NCBI GenBank assembly: GCA_027923505.1
Contig: BROI01000021.1
Location: 248,001-312,000 of the forward strand
Length of the DNA: 64,000 nt
Reading direction: 5' to 3'
Source: Mayamaea pseudoterrestris
Lineage: Eukaryota; Bacillariophyta; Bacillariophyceae; Sellaphorales; Sellaphoraceae
The translations under genes and the position numbers were made by a program. Below the pieces are notes generated by a model. It saw only the letters and a list, made by a program, of their open reading frames with translations. It was not told where the DNA came from and made no database searches. Positions 24,273-33,577 of this stretch are shown in pieces (the stretch's first letter is position 1; every line of letters starts with the position of its first letter).

Positions 24273-25640
24273 ATGACGAGCGCAACCTTAACGTCCAGCA
24301 TAATAGCCGCCAACGGAGACCATGTTCCGCCGAATAAGAATCAAAGACTAGTAGTGACGCCTTATGGCGAAGGTCTTGTCGTTCGAACATCGACGAGAAC
24401 ATATAAAGATGCTTCGCAGGTGGTCCTTCACGAGATGGAACTCACCGCATGGAAACGAGCAAACGGATCCCACGCCAAACCGGCGACCTTGTATACTGCA
24501 GTCGAGTATCCGTCGATTCAACCACAAGTAGGTCATGACGTTTTATGCTCCTGCTTTGGTCGAGGACGAGTCGTGGAGATTCGAGACGATGGCATCCTCG
24601 TCGTTCGACTCTCTCACTGGCGACTGGCGCGACGAAACATTGTGACATGCTACGTTCAACCGGACAAGGTACAAGTCGTTCGACACAAGAAGATATACGA
24701 AATGACGGTTGCGGAAAGGATTGAGCATGGACAAGCGCTCAAGCAGGAAGCGTCCAAGCAGTTTGCAGCCAAGGACTATGACGGCGCTCTCAAATCGTAC
24801 GCCAAGGCTGTCGACGCGGTTCGTTATGTGCAGCACAAGCCAGATTCGACCAACGAAATGCGGGCTGACTTGTTGATACTTATGATCACCTGCAGCAACA
24901 ACGCTGCCACGTGCTGCCTGCAGACCCACCAGTACGACCTTGCGGCCAATTATGCAAACAATGCAATCACTTTGATTGACGCACTGGAAGGCAAAAAGGG
25001 AATGAAGATTCATACAATTATGCTTGCTGATGGACTGACCGACATGGTCATGTTTGGCGAATATAAAATCAAGAGCTTGTTGGTACTGGCCAAGGCTGAT
25101 TATGAGAAGAAGAAAACTGTCGAAGCGCTTCAACACTTGAAATTGGCCCACTCTATCGCTCAGCAGTTTACGACTGAAAGTATTCCGAGCAAGTCATTAC
25201 AAGCTTATACAAAGGAGATTAGCAAGCTTCATGCGAAGTGTAAAGAGAAGCGACAGGAAGAAAAGGTCATTGAGAAGAAGCGCGCCAAGGCAATGTTTGC
25301 AACGACTACCGATGACAAAGAAGCGAGCAATGATACTGCCAAGCAATTGTCGACCGAAAACTCGGAGAATCCTCGCTTGGCCGAGATATCTTCTCGCGCG
25401 AGCGCGTCGCCTACCTCGGTTGTGGATGGCGGAATACAAAACGTGCCTGACATCCTCGCTGCACCAGCCAGTCCAAAGCAAAAGATCAAGAAGCGCGTGA
25501 GTTTCTCCAGCAACGTCAAATCGTCAAAGGAAGATGCCGAGGATGCATTCTTTATCGGGTTGGGCGTTGCCGGGTTGGCATTGGTCGTAGGAGCTGCCGT
25601 TGTCGGTGCAAGAGCTCTTTTTGGCAAACAAAGAAGCTAG
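24273..25640 (+). CDS. TPR protein with C-terminal membrane anchor
   Basis: 455 aa, single exon. Residues 25-140 form two small beta-rich segments around GEGLVVRT and GRGRVVEIRDDGILVVRLS. Residues 145-320 hold TPR-like helices (LKQEASKQFAAKDYDGALKS, then SNNAATCCLQTHQYDLAANY and ALQHLKLAHSIAQQF), arranged like the three-TPR unit of FKBP-type immunophilins. A Lys/Glu-rich coiled stretch follows (about 310-335), then a Ser-rich linker. The C-terminus is one hydrophobic helix, FFIGLGVAGLALVVGAAVVG, ending ARALFGKQRS, so it looks tail-anchored. No peptidyl-prolyl isomerase domain is seen. A chaperone co-factor role at an organelle surface is plausible but unproven. Confidence 0.72.
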   Translation: MTSATLTSSIIAANGDHVPPNKNQRLVVTPYGEGLVVRTSTRTYKDASQVVLHEMELTAWKRANGSHAKPATLYTAVEYPSIQPQVGHDVLCSCFGRGRVVEIRDDGILVVRLSHWRLARRNIVTCYVQPDKVQVVRHKKIYEMTVAERIEHGQALKQEASKQFAAKDYDGALKSYAKAVDAVRYVQHKPDSTNEMRADLLILMITCSNNAATCCLQTHQYDLAANYANNAITLIDALEGKKGMKIHTIMLADGLTDMVMFGEYKIKSLLVLAKADYEKKKTVEALQHLKLAHSIAQQFTTESIPSKSLQAYTKEISKLHAKCKEKRQEEKVIEKKRAKAMFATTTDDKEASNDTAKQLSTENSENPRLAEISSRASASPTSVVDGGIQNVPDILAAPASPKQKIKKRVSFSSNVKSSKEDAEDAFFIGLGVAGLALVVGAAVVGARALFGKQRS

Positions 25641-25728
25641 TCGAGCATAATAAGATGTGTTGCAGAATACTATAATGATATCGTAAATATGACATTGTAA
25701 CTGTATGATTGACATGACTAAAGCAGGT

Positions 25729-28037
25729 TTACTTCTTATTTGTCGGCGACAGGAAGCTCTCCAAATCGTCAAGTTCTGCATCATCGATATCAAGTAAATC
25801 GTCGTCAACATCATCATCATCATCGTCGCCAAGTAAACCTTCCATATCGGCATCCAGGTCCATATCCGCATCTGCCAAAAGATCATTCACTTCTTGGTCA
25901 TGCTCCCCAGAGACTGCAGGTTTAGACTCCTTCGATAACTCAGCGTCAGTCGTAGACACAGAGAGCGCTACGTCAGATGTTTCCTCGACTGCGACTGGAG
26001 GAAGCTCGACAATAGTAGGTTCGGGCTGCGTTTTGTTCGGCTGAGCAGGTTCGAATACAATCGTTTCGGATTCTGAATGGTCCTGAGGCTCGTCGTCCAA
26101 AGCGGCCATTAAAGAATCCATCAAGAAATCTTGTTTGCGCGTCGTTGGCACCACCGACGCTGGAGGTTTCTCTTCTGGTTCGACAACAGATGGTAGAAAG
26201 TCGAGCTCTCCACCAATACTAAATGTTTCAAGTGCTGCCTTTTGAGCCTTAGTCTTTTCGTCAATGTCGGTAGAAGCGGCAGCTTTCCCCAGCTTTGTCT
26301 TGTTAAATTCGCGGCGTCGACCAACTGTTGCCCCGAAAAACGGATCCTCTTTCGATTTCTCTTCCTCTGTCAGCTTTGCATGCTCCTCCCTTCGAGTCTG
26401 AATAACATCCCAGAATCGCGAGTCGCGATGAAGCATCGAGTCATAGGCGGATGCCTTGATTGTATTTGATGTCTGCGTGGGTGGCTTGCTATGATTGAGT
26501 TGCGACTCCGATTCTGATTCACTATCCGCCTCGTTCTCCGTCAATACTTTGCCAGCCGCATCAGCATCAACAGACTCAAAAATTAAATCCAAAAAGAAGT
26601 CATCAGGGAATCGCTCATCCATGCATGCGCCGTCGAGCTGAGCCTTCGTTAGTCTCATGACCTTCGGCGGGGTGTACCCAGTGTGAATTGCCGCCCGAAA
26701 CATGCTGATGCGCTGCTTGTGTCCAAGGTGGCGGCATCGAACCAGAATATCACCTTGTACAACCAGATCAACGTGAAACGCAATGCTACCATCTGCAACC
26801 TGACAAAAAGGAAGCTCCCTTTCCGACTGCTGAAAATGTAGCGATGCAGGAGCAGTGTGCAAAAGCTTGCCAGCTTTGAATATTTGCAGATACGGTGCGC
26901 ATCCAAGTCGCTGCGTCTCGTCGTCCTTGTCCTTGCCATCCTCGCGAGGTGGTCCCAGCGCAAATCGAGGAGCAGTTGACATGATAATGCGCTTTAGCAT
27001 CAAGGGAGGTTGCGAAGGGCGGATTCCTTCGAGCCTGTCGTAAGAAGGTGAGCAACAATAGTCATAGTCAGTGATTGGCTAATTAACCCCACCAAAAACA
27101 TAATCACTACTCACATGTTCTTGAAGTATGATGCGTACCGTCGCTGCGACGGAATGGTAAGCTCGTCTGGGTTCAGCTGCTTGCACGATGCAATGTACGC
27201 CAGAGCGTCATAAATATCGCTGAACCCAGCTTCTCCCATCCAACATAGGAATGCAGCAAGTACAGTCGATGTTCTCCCTTTTCCTGTTAAGCAATGGACT
27301 ACTGCAACGTTTCTTGCGTCCGCCTTGAGCCATGATTCCATACTCAATAATAGTTTAAGCATGAGTCCAAGTGGAGGGCTTGGCGATCCAGGAAATGAGT
27401 ACGTCAGCACTTGGTCCTGCATTATTGCAACATCATAATCGACTTCCGATAAATTCCAGACCATGTAGCGATTCTCATGCCGTCGTTGAAGCATGTGAGC
27501 TACTGCTGCAAGCTTGCGTTCAGCCGTGATGGATCCATCCGGTGATGCCATGGCCGGATGACTCATGGCAATGAGCCGGTCAGTAACATAGACAACTTGA
27601 GCATCCTTGAGTGCCGGCACATCGAGCGGAAGATTAATGTCGCGCGTATTGTAAGCGGTGCGAGCCGACTGGATTCGCTTTTCCAGCAAGGCTTGCTGCT
27701 GCTTAAGCGTATCTTCCGCTTGCAGCTGCAGAGCGCGAGCCTTTTCCTCTGCTACAATCATGCTCGCCTTGGTTTGCTCCACAACGCTAGTCCATCCAGT
27801 CTTGAATGAAGATAGAAGGTCTTGCTGCTCGGGAGCATCAGATGTACCACAAGTTGTTGGTCTAATTTCGTCCGAAACTTCATCCTGCGCCGATGAGGCT
27901 CGAGCGTTGCGGCCGGCGTTGGTGGCAGCCTTGCTGATAACGTCGCCCGTCTTTCCCAGCGCGTCTCCTGCCTTTTCGAGCGTCTTTTGCAACTCCTCTC
28001 TGGCCTTGTCGAATCCAAATGATGAAAACAGACTCAT
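25729..28037 (-). CDS. PTEN/tensin-like phosphatase with C2 domain
   Basis: Two exons, 27115-28037 and 25729-27034, with an 80 bp intron (donor AT|GTGAGT, acceptor CGACAG|G). The split codon restores Met in YFKNMLEGIRPSQPPLMLKR, and the total is 2229 nt (742 aa). The start at 28037 (MSLFSSFGFDKAREELQ) is chosen over an upstream in-frame ATG at 28331 because it opens an amphipathic helix without the basic low-complexity leader. Residues 1-130 are helical and coiled. The phosphatase domain follows with the CX5R loop HCLTGKGRTS (His248, Cys249, Arg255), then a PTEN-type C2 domain (APYLQIFKAGKLLHTA, then ISMFRAAIHTGYT). The tail is acidic and ends in an Asp run. PTEN-like enzymes dephosphorylate phosphoinositides. 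Here Lys is kept at the G-K-G position, but the first loop Lys is Leu. Confidence 0.8.
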
Positions 28038-28287
28038 GGTGAAAGTTGGAGGTTGTTCGGTGCAGTATCGCGAGAAACATGATCGAGTCGTTGGGCTCGC
28101 GCCGATCTTTACTTGAGGATCGGGTTTTCCTGCAGCGCGGCGGCGCGCGCGCCGTTTCTTTCGTCGCTTCGTCTCGACCTTCATTATTGCCGACCTTTCC
28201 AAACACCTTTCTGTCAGATAAGTCGACGAACAAGCTATAAAGAGGGAAGGCAAGGAGTAAACTGCGTCACTGGTAACTTCCGACAGC

Positions 28288-28986
28288 ATGGCGACCCCGC
28301 CGACGACACCAGAAGACGTCCTCTTGTTCATCCCAAATCTGATCGGCTATGCGCGCATCGCTTGCTGCCTACTAAGCCTCATGTTAATGTTGACCCGACC
28401 ACAGCTATGGATGCTGAGTATAATCATATACCTAGCCGGCTTTATCGGTGACCTCATTGATGGATGGGCTGCGCGAAAATGCAACCAAATGAGCAATTTC
28501 GGGGGCGTATTGGACATGGTGACGGACCGATGTAGCACCTTGGGTCTGCTGTACGTCTTGGGCGGAGAGTTAGCCTACAGAGACGCTGCAGGATGGAAGA
28601 TTTTATTCTTGTGTCTGCAAATTCTTGATATATCTAGCCACTGGACGCAAATGCATAGCTCGCTGGCTTTGGGAGCGCACCATAAGAGTGCCGAAGGCAA
28701 CGCTGGAAAGAATTTTTTGGTGCGATGGTTTTACTCGTACTACTACTTTTTTGGATACCTTTGTGTCGGAGCCGAGTTTACTTATGTACTGCTATATGTC
28801 AAGAGTAGACTTTTGGCGGCGAAAGATGCGTCATTCTTGTTATCGCTGGCGAACTGGTCTCTCCTGGTCACAACGCCAGGGTGTGTCGCAAAACAATTTG
28901 TCAACCTGATGCAACTTTGCAGCAGCTGCTATGCTATCGCCAGACATGACGCTGAACTACGGAACCTGGTCAGAAAGCAATCATAA
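28288..28986 (+). CDS. PIS: CDP-diacylglycerol-inositol 3-phosphatidyltransferase (phosphatidylinositol synthase)
   Basis: 232 aa, single exon, several membrane segments. The CDP-alcohol phosphotransferase signature is complete: DLIDGWAARKCNQMSNFGG then VLDMVTDR, matching D-x2-D-G-x2-A-R-x8-G-x3-D-x3-D. The region ILDISSHWTQMHSSLALG, then HKSAEGNAGKNFLVRWFYS, is characteristic of eukaryotic PI synthases rather than choline or ethanolamine enzymes. It makes phosphatidylinositol from CDP-DAG and inositol at the ER. It lies divergent from, and about 250 bp away from, the PTEN-like phosphatase, so synthesis of PI and turnover of its phosphorylated forms are adjacent; co-regulation is a guess. Confidence 0.88.
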   Translation: MATPPTTPEDVLLFIPNLIGYARIACCLLSLMLMLTRPQLWMLSIIIYLAGFIGDLIDGWAARKCNQMSNFGGVLDMVTDRCSTLGLLYVLGGELAYRDAAGWKILFLCLQILDISSHWTQMHSSLALGAHHKSAEGNAGKNFLVRWFYSYYYFFGYLCVGAEFTYVLLYVKSRLLAAKDASFLLSLANWSLLVTTPGCVAKQFVNLMQLCSSCYAIARHDAELRNLVRKQS

Positions 28987-28999
28987 ATTCATTATATTA

Positions 29000-30870
29000 T
29001 CATTTAGTCTTCCATACATTCTTGAGTAAGTTCATGGCTCCATTATTACGTCGCGTCTCAAAAAAGTCAGCCAGCGACTCTTCAAAGTCCCTGGCATCCA
29101 CGTGTGCTGTGATTTCTCCAGCCTCTCCTTCGCGCAAGGCAGCACTCACTCGTCGAACGGCACGAATGGCAGCCTCGTTGACGAGGTATTCCAGCTCAGC
29201 ACCGCTAAAACCTTCCGTCAACGCGGCAATGGCGCTGAGATCGACAACGCGACCTTTACCCAATGCACCGAGTCGATTGGGATCAACTCCTTGGCCTTCC
29301 TGAAAGCCGGGAAGCTTTTTACAATGGACTCGCAGTATCTGCTCGCGGCCTCGTACATCTGGCAGCTTCAGTTTAACAATTCGATCGAAGCGTCCAGGTC
29401 GAACCAATGCCTTGTCAAGTACCTGTCTCCGATTAGTTGCCGCCAGCACGCATATCCTCTTTGAGCTATCCAGGCCGTCCATGCATGTCAAGAGCTGGTT
29501 CAACGTTTGCTCCGCCTCATCATTGCCTCGACCAAAAGTTCCTGGCAGATCAGAGTCGCGACTTTTTCCAAGAGCATCTAATTCGTCTATAAACACAATG
29601 CACCCAGATATGCGGGAAAGTCGAGAAGCTTTTTCAAATAGCTTACGAACCCTGGCTGCACCTCGACCGACATACCTGATAAATACAACAGTTGGCAATT
29701 GTCAGACTCAACACATGAGTCGGTCGCATTGTCGGATCAAATCAATACACTTACATTTCCACAAAGTCACTTCCAGAACAGTACAATAGAGGAACACCCG
29801 CCGAGGCTGCTGTGGCCCGAGCAAGCAGAGTCTTTCCTGTTCCTGGTGGACCCTCCAAAAGCAAACCAGTGGGTGCTCGAGCTCCGAGAATGGCATACTT
29901 TTCAGGATTTCGCAGCGTATCTACAAGTTCCATTACCTCCAACTTTACTGAATCCATGCCTTGAATATCATCAAACGATGCCGATGGCAAATCGCTCGTT
30001 CGAGCCAGCTTTCCAGGCGAATCGCCTCCTTTGGCGCCGCCCCCAACAGATTTGTAAAGGCGAAACAGGATGAGCATGTAGAATGTAATGGCCAAACTCC
30101 TGGCTGCCAGCACGACGGGTGAGGTTTTCGGTGCAGGCGCAGCAGCAAACGAAATGTCGTGCTTGCGCAGAAAGCTGACAAGTTCTGGGGAGGCCGAGAC
30201 TGTTTATAAAAGGAGCATTAGGGGTGATCAATTGCTGGGCATGACACACAATAGACCAATCTCTCTTACCTTGTCTTGTAAAGGCAGATAAATATGACGA
30301 CGTATCTTGTTCTTTCTGTTTCTTGGCTGGAAATGACATTCCTCGTTGACTCGAATCGGCTGGTCGGTTCAAACGGTATGTCATTCGATCACTGCCGATT
30401 CGAAGTCCTTCAATCTTGGGCGCCTCCGAAGATTTGTGTTGCTGTTCCGCAAGATCCATAAAGCCACTGTACGCAATTTCAATTGGTCTGTGAATCGGCT
30501 GCGAATGTAGTTGACTGACAATCGGAGCAGATGCAAAGGCCAAGAGCAAGATTGGAATCAGCAAGAATCGTTGCGCTCGTTTCGACAGGGAGAGAAATCG
30601 AGTTCGAAGTCGAAGAGGAAGCGCCGAAATCCGTTTGAGAAGAACCTTGAGCTTATTTTGAGGTCTTTGTTCGTCACCCATATCGTTGTTAAGAGCCATC
30701 CAAAGCACATTGTTCCGTCGAATCGGCGTCAATGAAGGCGAAAGAACTTCTGAGCATGCAGTGGAGGTGCAGCGCATTGGACGCGCCAAGCGGGCATTCT
30801 GAAAACTGTCTACACTTAGCACCAAACAGAGTAATAATGTTCTATGGAGTTGCATCGTGTCGTCGTTCAA
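29000..30870 (-). CDS. plastid FtsH-like AAA ATPase lacking the protease domain
   Basis: Three exons: 30270-30870, 29755-30199 and 29000-29675. Introns are 70 and 79 bp, and the total is 1722 nt (573 aa). Junctions are supported by codon continuity, for example GSDFVEM joined to [13 protein letters not shown]. The N-terminus [23 protein letters not shown] (Met6) is a signal peptide with a Phe cleavage site, suggesting plastid import. A membrane segment ([17 protein letters not shown]) and a second hydrophobic stretch flank a lumenal loop. The AAA module is complete: Walker A GPPGTGKT, Walker [16 protein letters not shown] with [18 protein letters not shown], and the FtsH pore-type sequence [10 protein letters not shown]. 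The protein stops at [18 protein letters not shown] plus a short tail, just where the M41 zinc protease (HEXXH) should begin. Confidence 0.85.
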
Positions 30871-31179
30871 TATGCGACACTATTGGAACCGTCGCCGAGG
30901 CCATGGCCGTGGAATATAGAACATCTCGGAGGTGGCGCGCCGCGAGCGGCGGCGACGAATGGCGAACGGAATGTCACAGAACTACCGTTACGACATCACC
31001 GATGCTACCGGGAGCATCGATCGGCCATCTTTTCCTTCGCATAAGTACCGGTACCCGTATGCTCTACTAGCGCGGAATGCTATACATAAATTAACCAAGA
31101 AAGGTATGTTAAATGTAAAATGTTTATCTTAAAGAGAAATATAGGCTACTGCTTGTTCGCTGCCGCGATGCTTTTTCAA
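30871..31179. other. intergenic, no gene seen
   Basis: 309 bp upstream of the FtsH-like gene and downstream of the sHSP gene. Contains a GC-rich stretch (ggtggcgcgccgcgagcggc, about 30930-30950) typical of promoters here. Open frames on the plus strand lack any domain. Confidence 0.5.
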
Positions 31180-32052
31180 TTACTGCTCATCATCATTAGT
31201 GACAGTCTCAACGACAACCTCTTCAGCTTCCTTCTTGTCCTTGTCGGTATCAGATCCTTCGGTGGGCCCATTTTCAATCTGTCCCGCCGACGTGGGAATC
31301 TCAATTTGCTTCGCCGGCAAAGCCGCCTTGGGAGGAGCCGCAACCGTCAACACACCATCTGCCAAGAATGCTTGAATCTTGCTCGTGTCGATCTGATTCT
31401 CCTTGATGTGGTAATGGCGGTTGACTTTCGATACGACCTGGCGCTTGCCATGGTGGTTCACCTTTGTGCGCTCTCCATTAATGCTAAGCTTTCCCTTGTG
31501 GAATTCAATCTTCAAGTCTGAACTCTTGATTCCAGGAACATCCACCGTCAACACCAAGCCGTCCTCATTGATATCGGTTGGCTCGGACGAGGTGACCGAA
31601 ATGACCTGAGGCGCCGGCTCTTCCTTCTTTGGGGCGCTGATCGTAAGAACTCCATCCGTCAAGCGCGCGCTTAGTTTGTCAGAATCAATCAAGCTCTCGT
31701 CGAGCGCAAAGTGTTGCGAAAACTTGGCAATGGTAGTCTCTCCCGCCTTTCGTTCAGCCGTCACATGAAGAACAGAGTCCTTTACCTGAAGCTTGACATC
31801 TTGAATCTTGACTCCTGGAACGTCAAAGGAGATGGTGTACTTATCCTTGGTATCTTCGATGTAAACATTCGATCCGCGGTACGAACCGAGAAGGCCGTTC
31901 TCATCGTCATTTCGGGAAGCCGTCAATCCCTTTGAAGTTTCGTTGTTCGGAATGTCGGCATTTGGGTTGAAGACGCAAACCAAAGGGTTGTTAAGTCCCA
32001 ACAGGGAAGGAACTATGCGTGAAGAGTGGGATGCAGGGTAATGGTAGAACAT
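31180..32052 (-). CDS. small heat-shock protein with two tandem alpha-crystallin domains
   Basis: 290 aa, single exon. Two Hsp20-like domains lie in a row. The first, about residues 62-140, starts NVYIEDTKDKYTISFDVPGV and ends with the ACD signature LTDGVLTISAPKK. The second, about 158-242, has LVLTVDVPGIKSSDLKIEF and ends FLADGVLTVAAPPKAALP. Each has its own A/G-x-L-x-A/I-type strand. The tail is acidic (TDKDKKEAEEVVVETV). Known role of sHSPs: ATP-independent holdases. Two ACDs in one chain are uncommon. The N-terminus (MFYHYPASHSSRIVPSLLGL) is not a clear signal peptide. It is divergent from a second sHSP gene at 32807. Confidence 0.85.
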   Translation of the reverse strand: MFYHYPASHSSRIVPSLLGLNNPLVCVFNPNADIPNNETSKGLTASRNDDENGLLGSYRGSNVYIEDTKDKYTISFDVPGVKIQDVKLQVKDSVLHVTAERKAGETTIAKFSQHFALDESLIDSDKLSARLTDGVLTISAPKKEEPAPQVISVTSSEPTDINEDGLVLTVDVPGIKSSDLKIEFHKGKLSINGERTKVNHHGKRQVVSKVNRHYHIKENQIDTSKIQAFLADGVLTVAAPPKAALPAKQIEIPTSAGQIENGPTEGSDTDKDKKEAEEVVVETVTNDDEQ

Positions 32053-32135
32053 GATAGTATTCGTTTCGTGCGGTTTGATGCAAGCTCGGATTTGTGAGAT
32101 GAAAGTGAGAAGCGAATGGATTCAAGCATCACGTC

Positions 32136-32145
32136 TGAAACTTCC
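32136..32145. promoter_or_regulatory. heat-shock-element-like GAAnnTTC dyad
   Basis: tGAAacTTCc lies about 90 bp upstream of the double-ACD sHSP start. It matches the two-box HSE core nGAAnnTTCn; a third box at the expected spacing is not present. Confidence 0.4.
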
Positions 32146-32164
32146 CCGTGGATTGAATAGACTC

Positions 32165-32198
32165 TTCCACGTGTATCATTGTCCGTTTTCCACGTGGA
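32165..32198. promoter_or_regulatory. repeated TTCCACGTG (G-box) pair
   Basis: TTCCACGTG occurs at 32165-32173 and 32188-32196, the second within the perfect palindrome TCCACGTGGA (32189-32198). CACGTG is a common bHLH/bZIP target. The two lie in the promoter between the two sHSP genes. Confidence 0.4.
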
Positions 32199-32506
32199 GC
32201 CAACGATGTCAGCTGAAGCAATGTATGGACTGTGGAACAACGAGTATACAGTAGTCCAGCTGAAAGTGCGACCCATGCATTCATTATCTAGCTAACGAGT
32301 CGCAGCCAAGCAACGTCGCACCTAAGGCAAACATGACATAGCTAACTTGCACATGGTAGGTCTTTCGGCGAACACGAGTTATCGTAGATCGAAGAGTCAC
32401 TCTGACGTGCCAGCTGGTTTCATCCACCAATCGATCGAAGACTGGAGATTGAAGATGCGAGATTACCGATGCTGATCAGATGTATTTGGAGAACCTTGAG
32501 CCATCT

Positions 32507-32519
32507 GCGGAAATTCCGC
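32507..32519. promoter_or_regulatory. perfect 13 bp dyad GCGGAAATTCCGC
   Basis: GCGGAA-A-TTCCGC in the shared sHSP promoter, about 290 bp upstream of the single-ACD gene. Spacing (GAA, one base, TTC) is one base short of a standard HSE, so the binding factor is uncertain. Confidence 0.3.
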
Positions 32520-32806
32520 GTGACCGAATGGCCAGCTGACACATATGGCTTCCATTGTAGGGTGCGATTAAACCCTTGGCGTGGAGTCGAGGTATTTTTC
32601 CACTTATGCCTTGCCACTCCGTTGCGCCAGAGCGGCCAGCAAGTCACGTCACTCGTCGTCAGTCGACAGACCTTCTTAGATTTCGCCTCCACCCGTGGAG
32701 TTGGGCATCGAATATCACAAAAACGAACAGCGAGCAGGTGGTCCTTTCATGTCCTTCATCCACAACTTTCACCATTATCTTCCTTCAACGCCAAACTTCC
32801 TCAACC

Positions 32807-33577
32807 ATGTCTAACAATCCGTACACTGCTCTTCAGCACGGAGGGATGCTGAGCAATCGCACACAGACTTCAGACTCCCGGCCTCAGAATCACTACGTCC
32901 ATTCAAGTGACTCCCACTCCTCCTCACGCAGATCCTCTCTTCAACAAGCGGCCACTCAGTCGCAGCAGTCGGCCCCTCCCACGGCGGAACTCTCGGAGAA
33001 CCACGCCTGGGTGCGACTTACCGTCGACCTTCCTGGCGTCCATTCCAAGGACCTTGACGTTGCCATTCACTACGGCATTCTGACGATTACTGGCGCGCGC
33101 CAGACGTTGAGTGTGGACGGCAATGTGGTTCTGAAGAAGCACAAGTTCAGTCGCAGATACGCGATCGACACCGACATTGTCGATGTCACCAAGGTGAGCG
33201 CGAACCTTTCGCTTGGTGTCCTTACGGTCAAGGCTCCCAAGAGGACGCGTCTCCAGGATCGAGTCAAGGTCGATGTCACTGTCGGCGATCGGTCATTGAT
33301 GAGCCAAGACGCCAGCGGCAACTTTATGAATGCCAACGCAAACAAGAACTCTGTCGCTGCGATTGCTCCCGTTGGAAGCAGTGCGGTGACTACTGCAGCA
33401 TCCGAAGGAACGTTTGAGTCCTTGGGACAGTCGACATTGGCAGCGAATGAGCCGGGACAAGGAAAGGAGCACAATGTCAGTGTTGGGCAGGCGCCTCAAA
33501 TGGTCAGACCCGACGAGGAGACTGATTCTATGGCGACACCATCGCCAGACGAGGACGGCAGTGCCAGCAAAAATTAG
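32807..33577 (+). CDS. small heat-shock protein, single alpha-crystallin domain
   Basis: 256 aa from the ATG at 32807, in a good context (caaccATGtct). The frame is open further upstream to 32576, but that leader has no domain and lies in the promoter. A Ser/Gln-rich N-arm (about residues 1-65) is followed by an ACD from AWVRLTVDLPGVHSKDLDVA through GILTITGARQTLSVDG to VSANLSLGVLTVKAPKRTRL. A long Ala/Ser/Gly-rich and acidic C-terminal region follows, ending PDEDGSASKN. Cytosolic holdase by family. It is divergent from the double-ACD gene, and the about 750 bp between them carries HSE-like and G-box sites, consistent with joint stress induction. Confidence 0.8.
   Translation: MSNNPYTALQHGGMLSNRTQTSDSRPQNHYVHSSDSHSSSRRSSLQQAATQSQQSAPPTAELSENHAWVRLTVDLPGVHSKDLDVAIHYGILTITGARQTLSVDGNVVLKKHKFSRRYAIDTDIVDVTKVSANLSLGVLTVKAPKRTRLQDRVKVDVTVGDRSLMSQDASGNFMNANANKNSVAAIAPVGSSAVTTAASEGTFESLGQSTLAANEPGQGKEHNVSVGQAPQMVRPDEETDSMATPSPDEDGSASKN

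Noticed and set aside
32507-32519. GCGGAAATTCCGC as a proven heat-shock element
   Set aside because: The spacing between GAA and TTC is one base instead of two, so it is listed only as a dyad.
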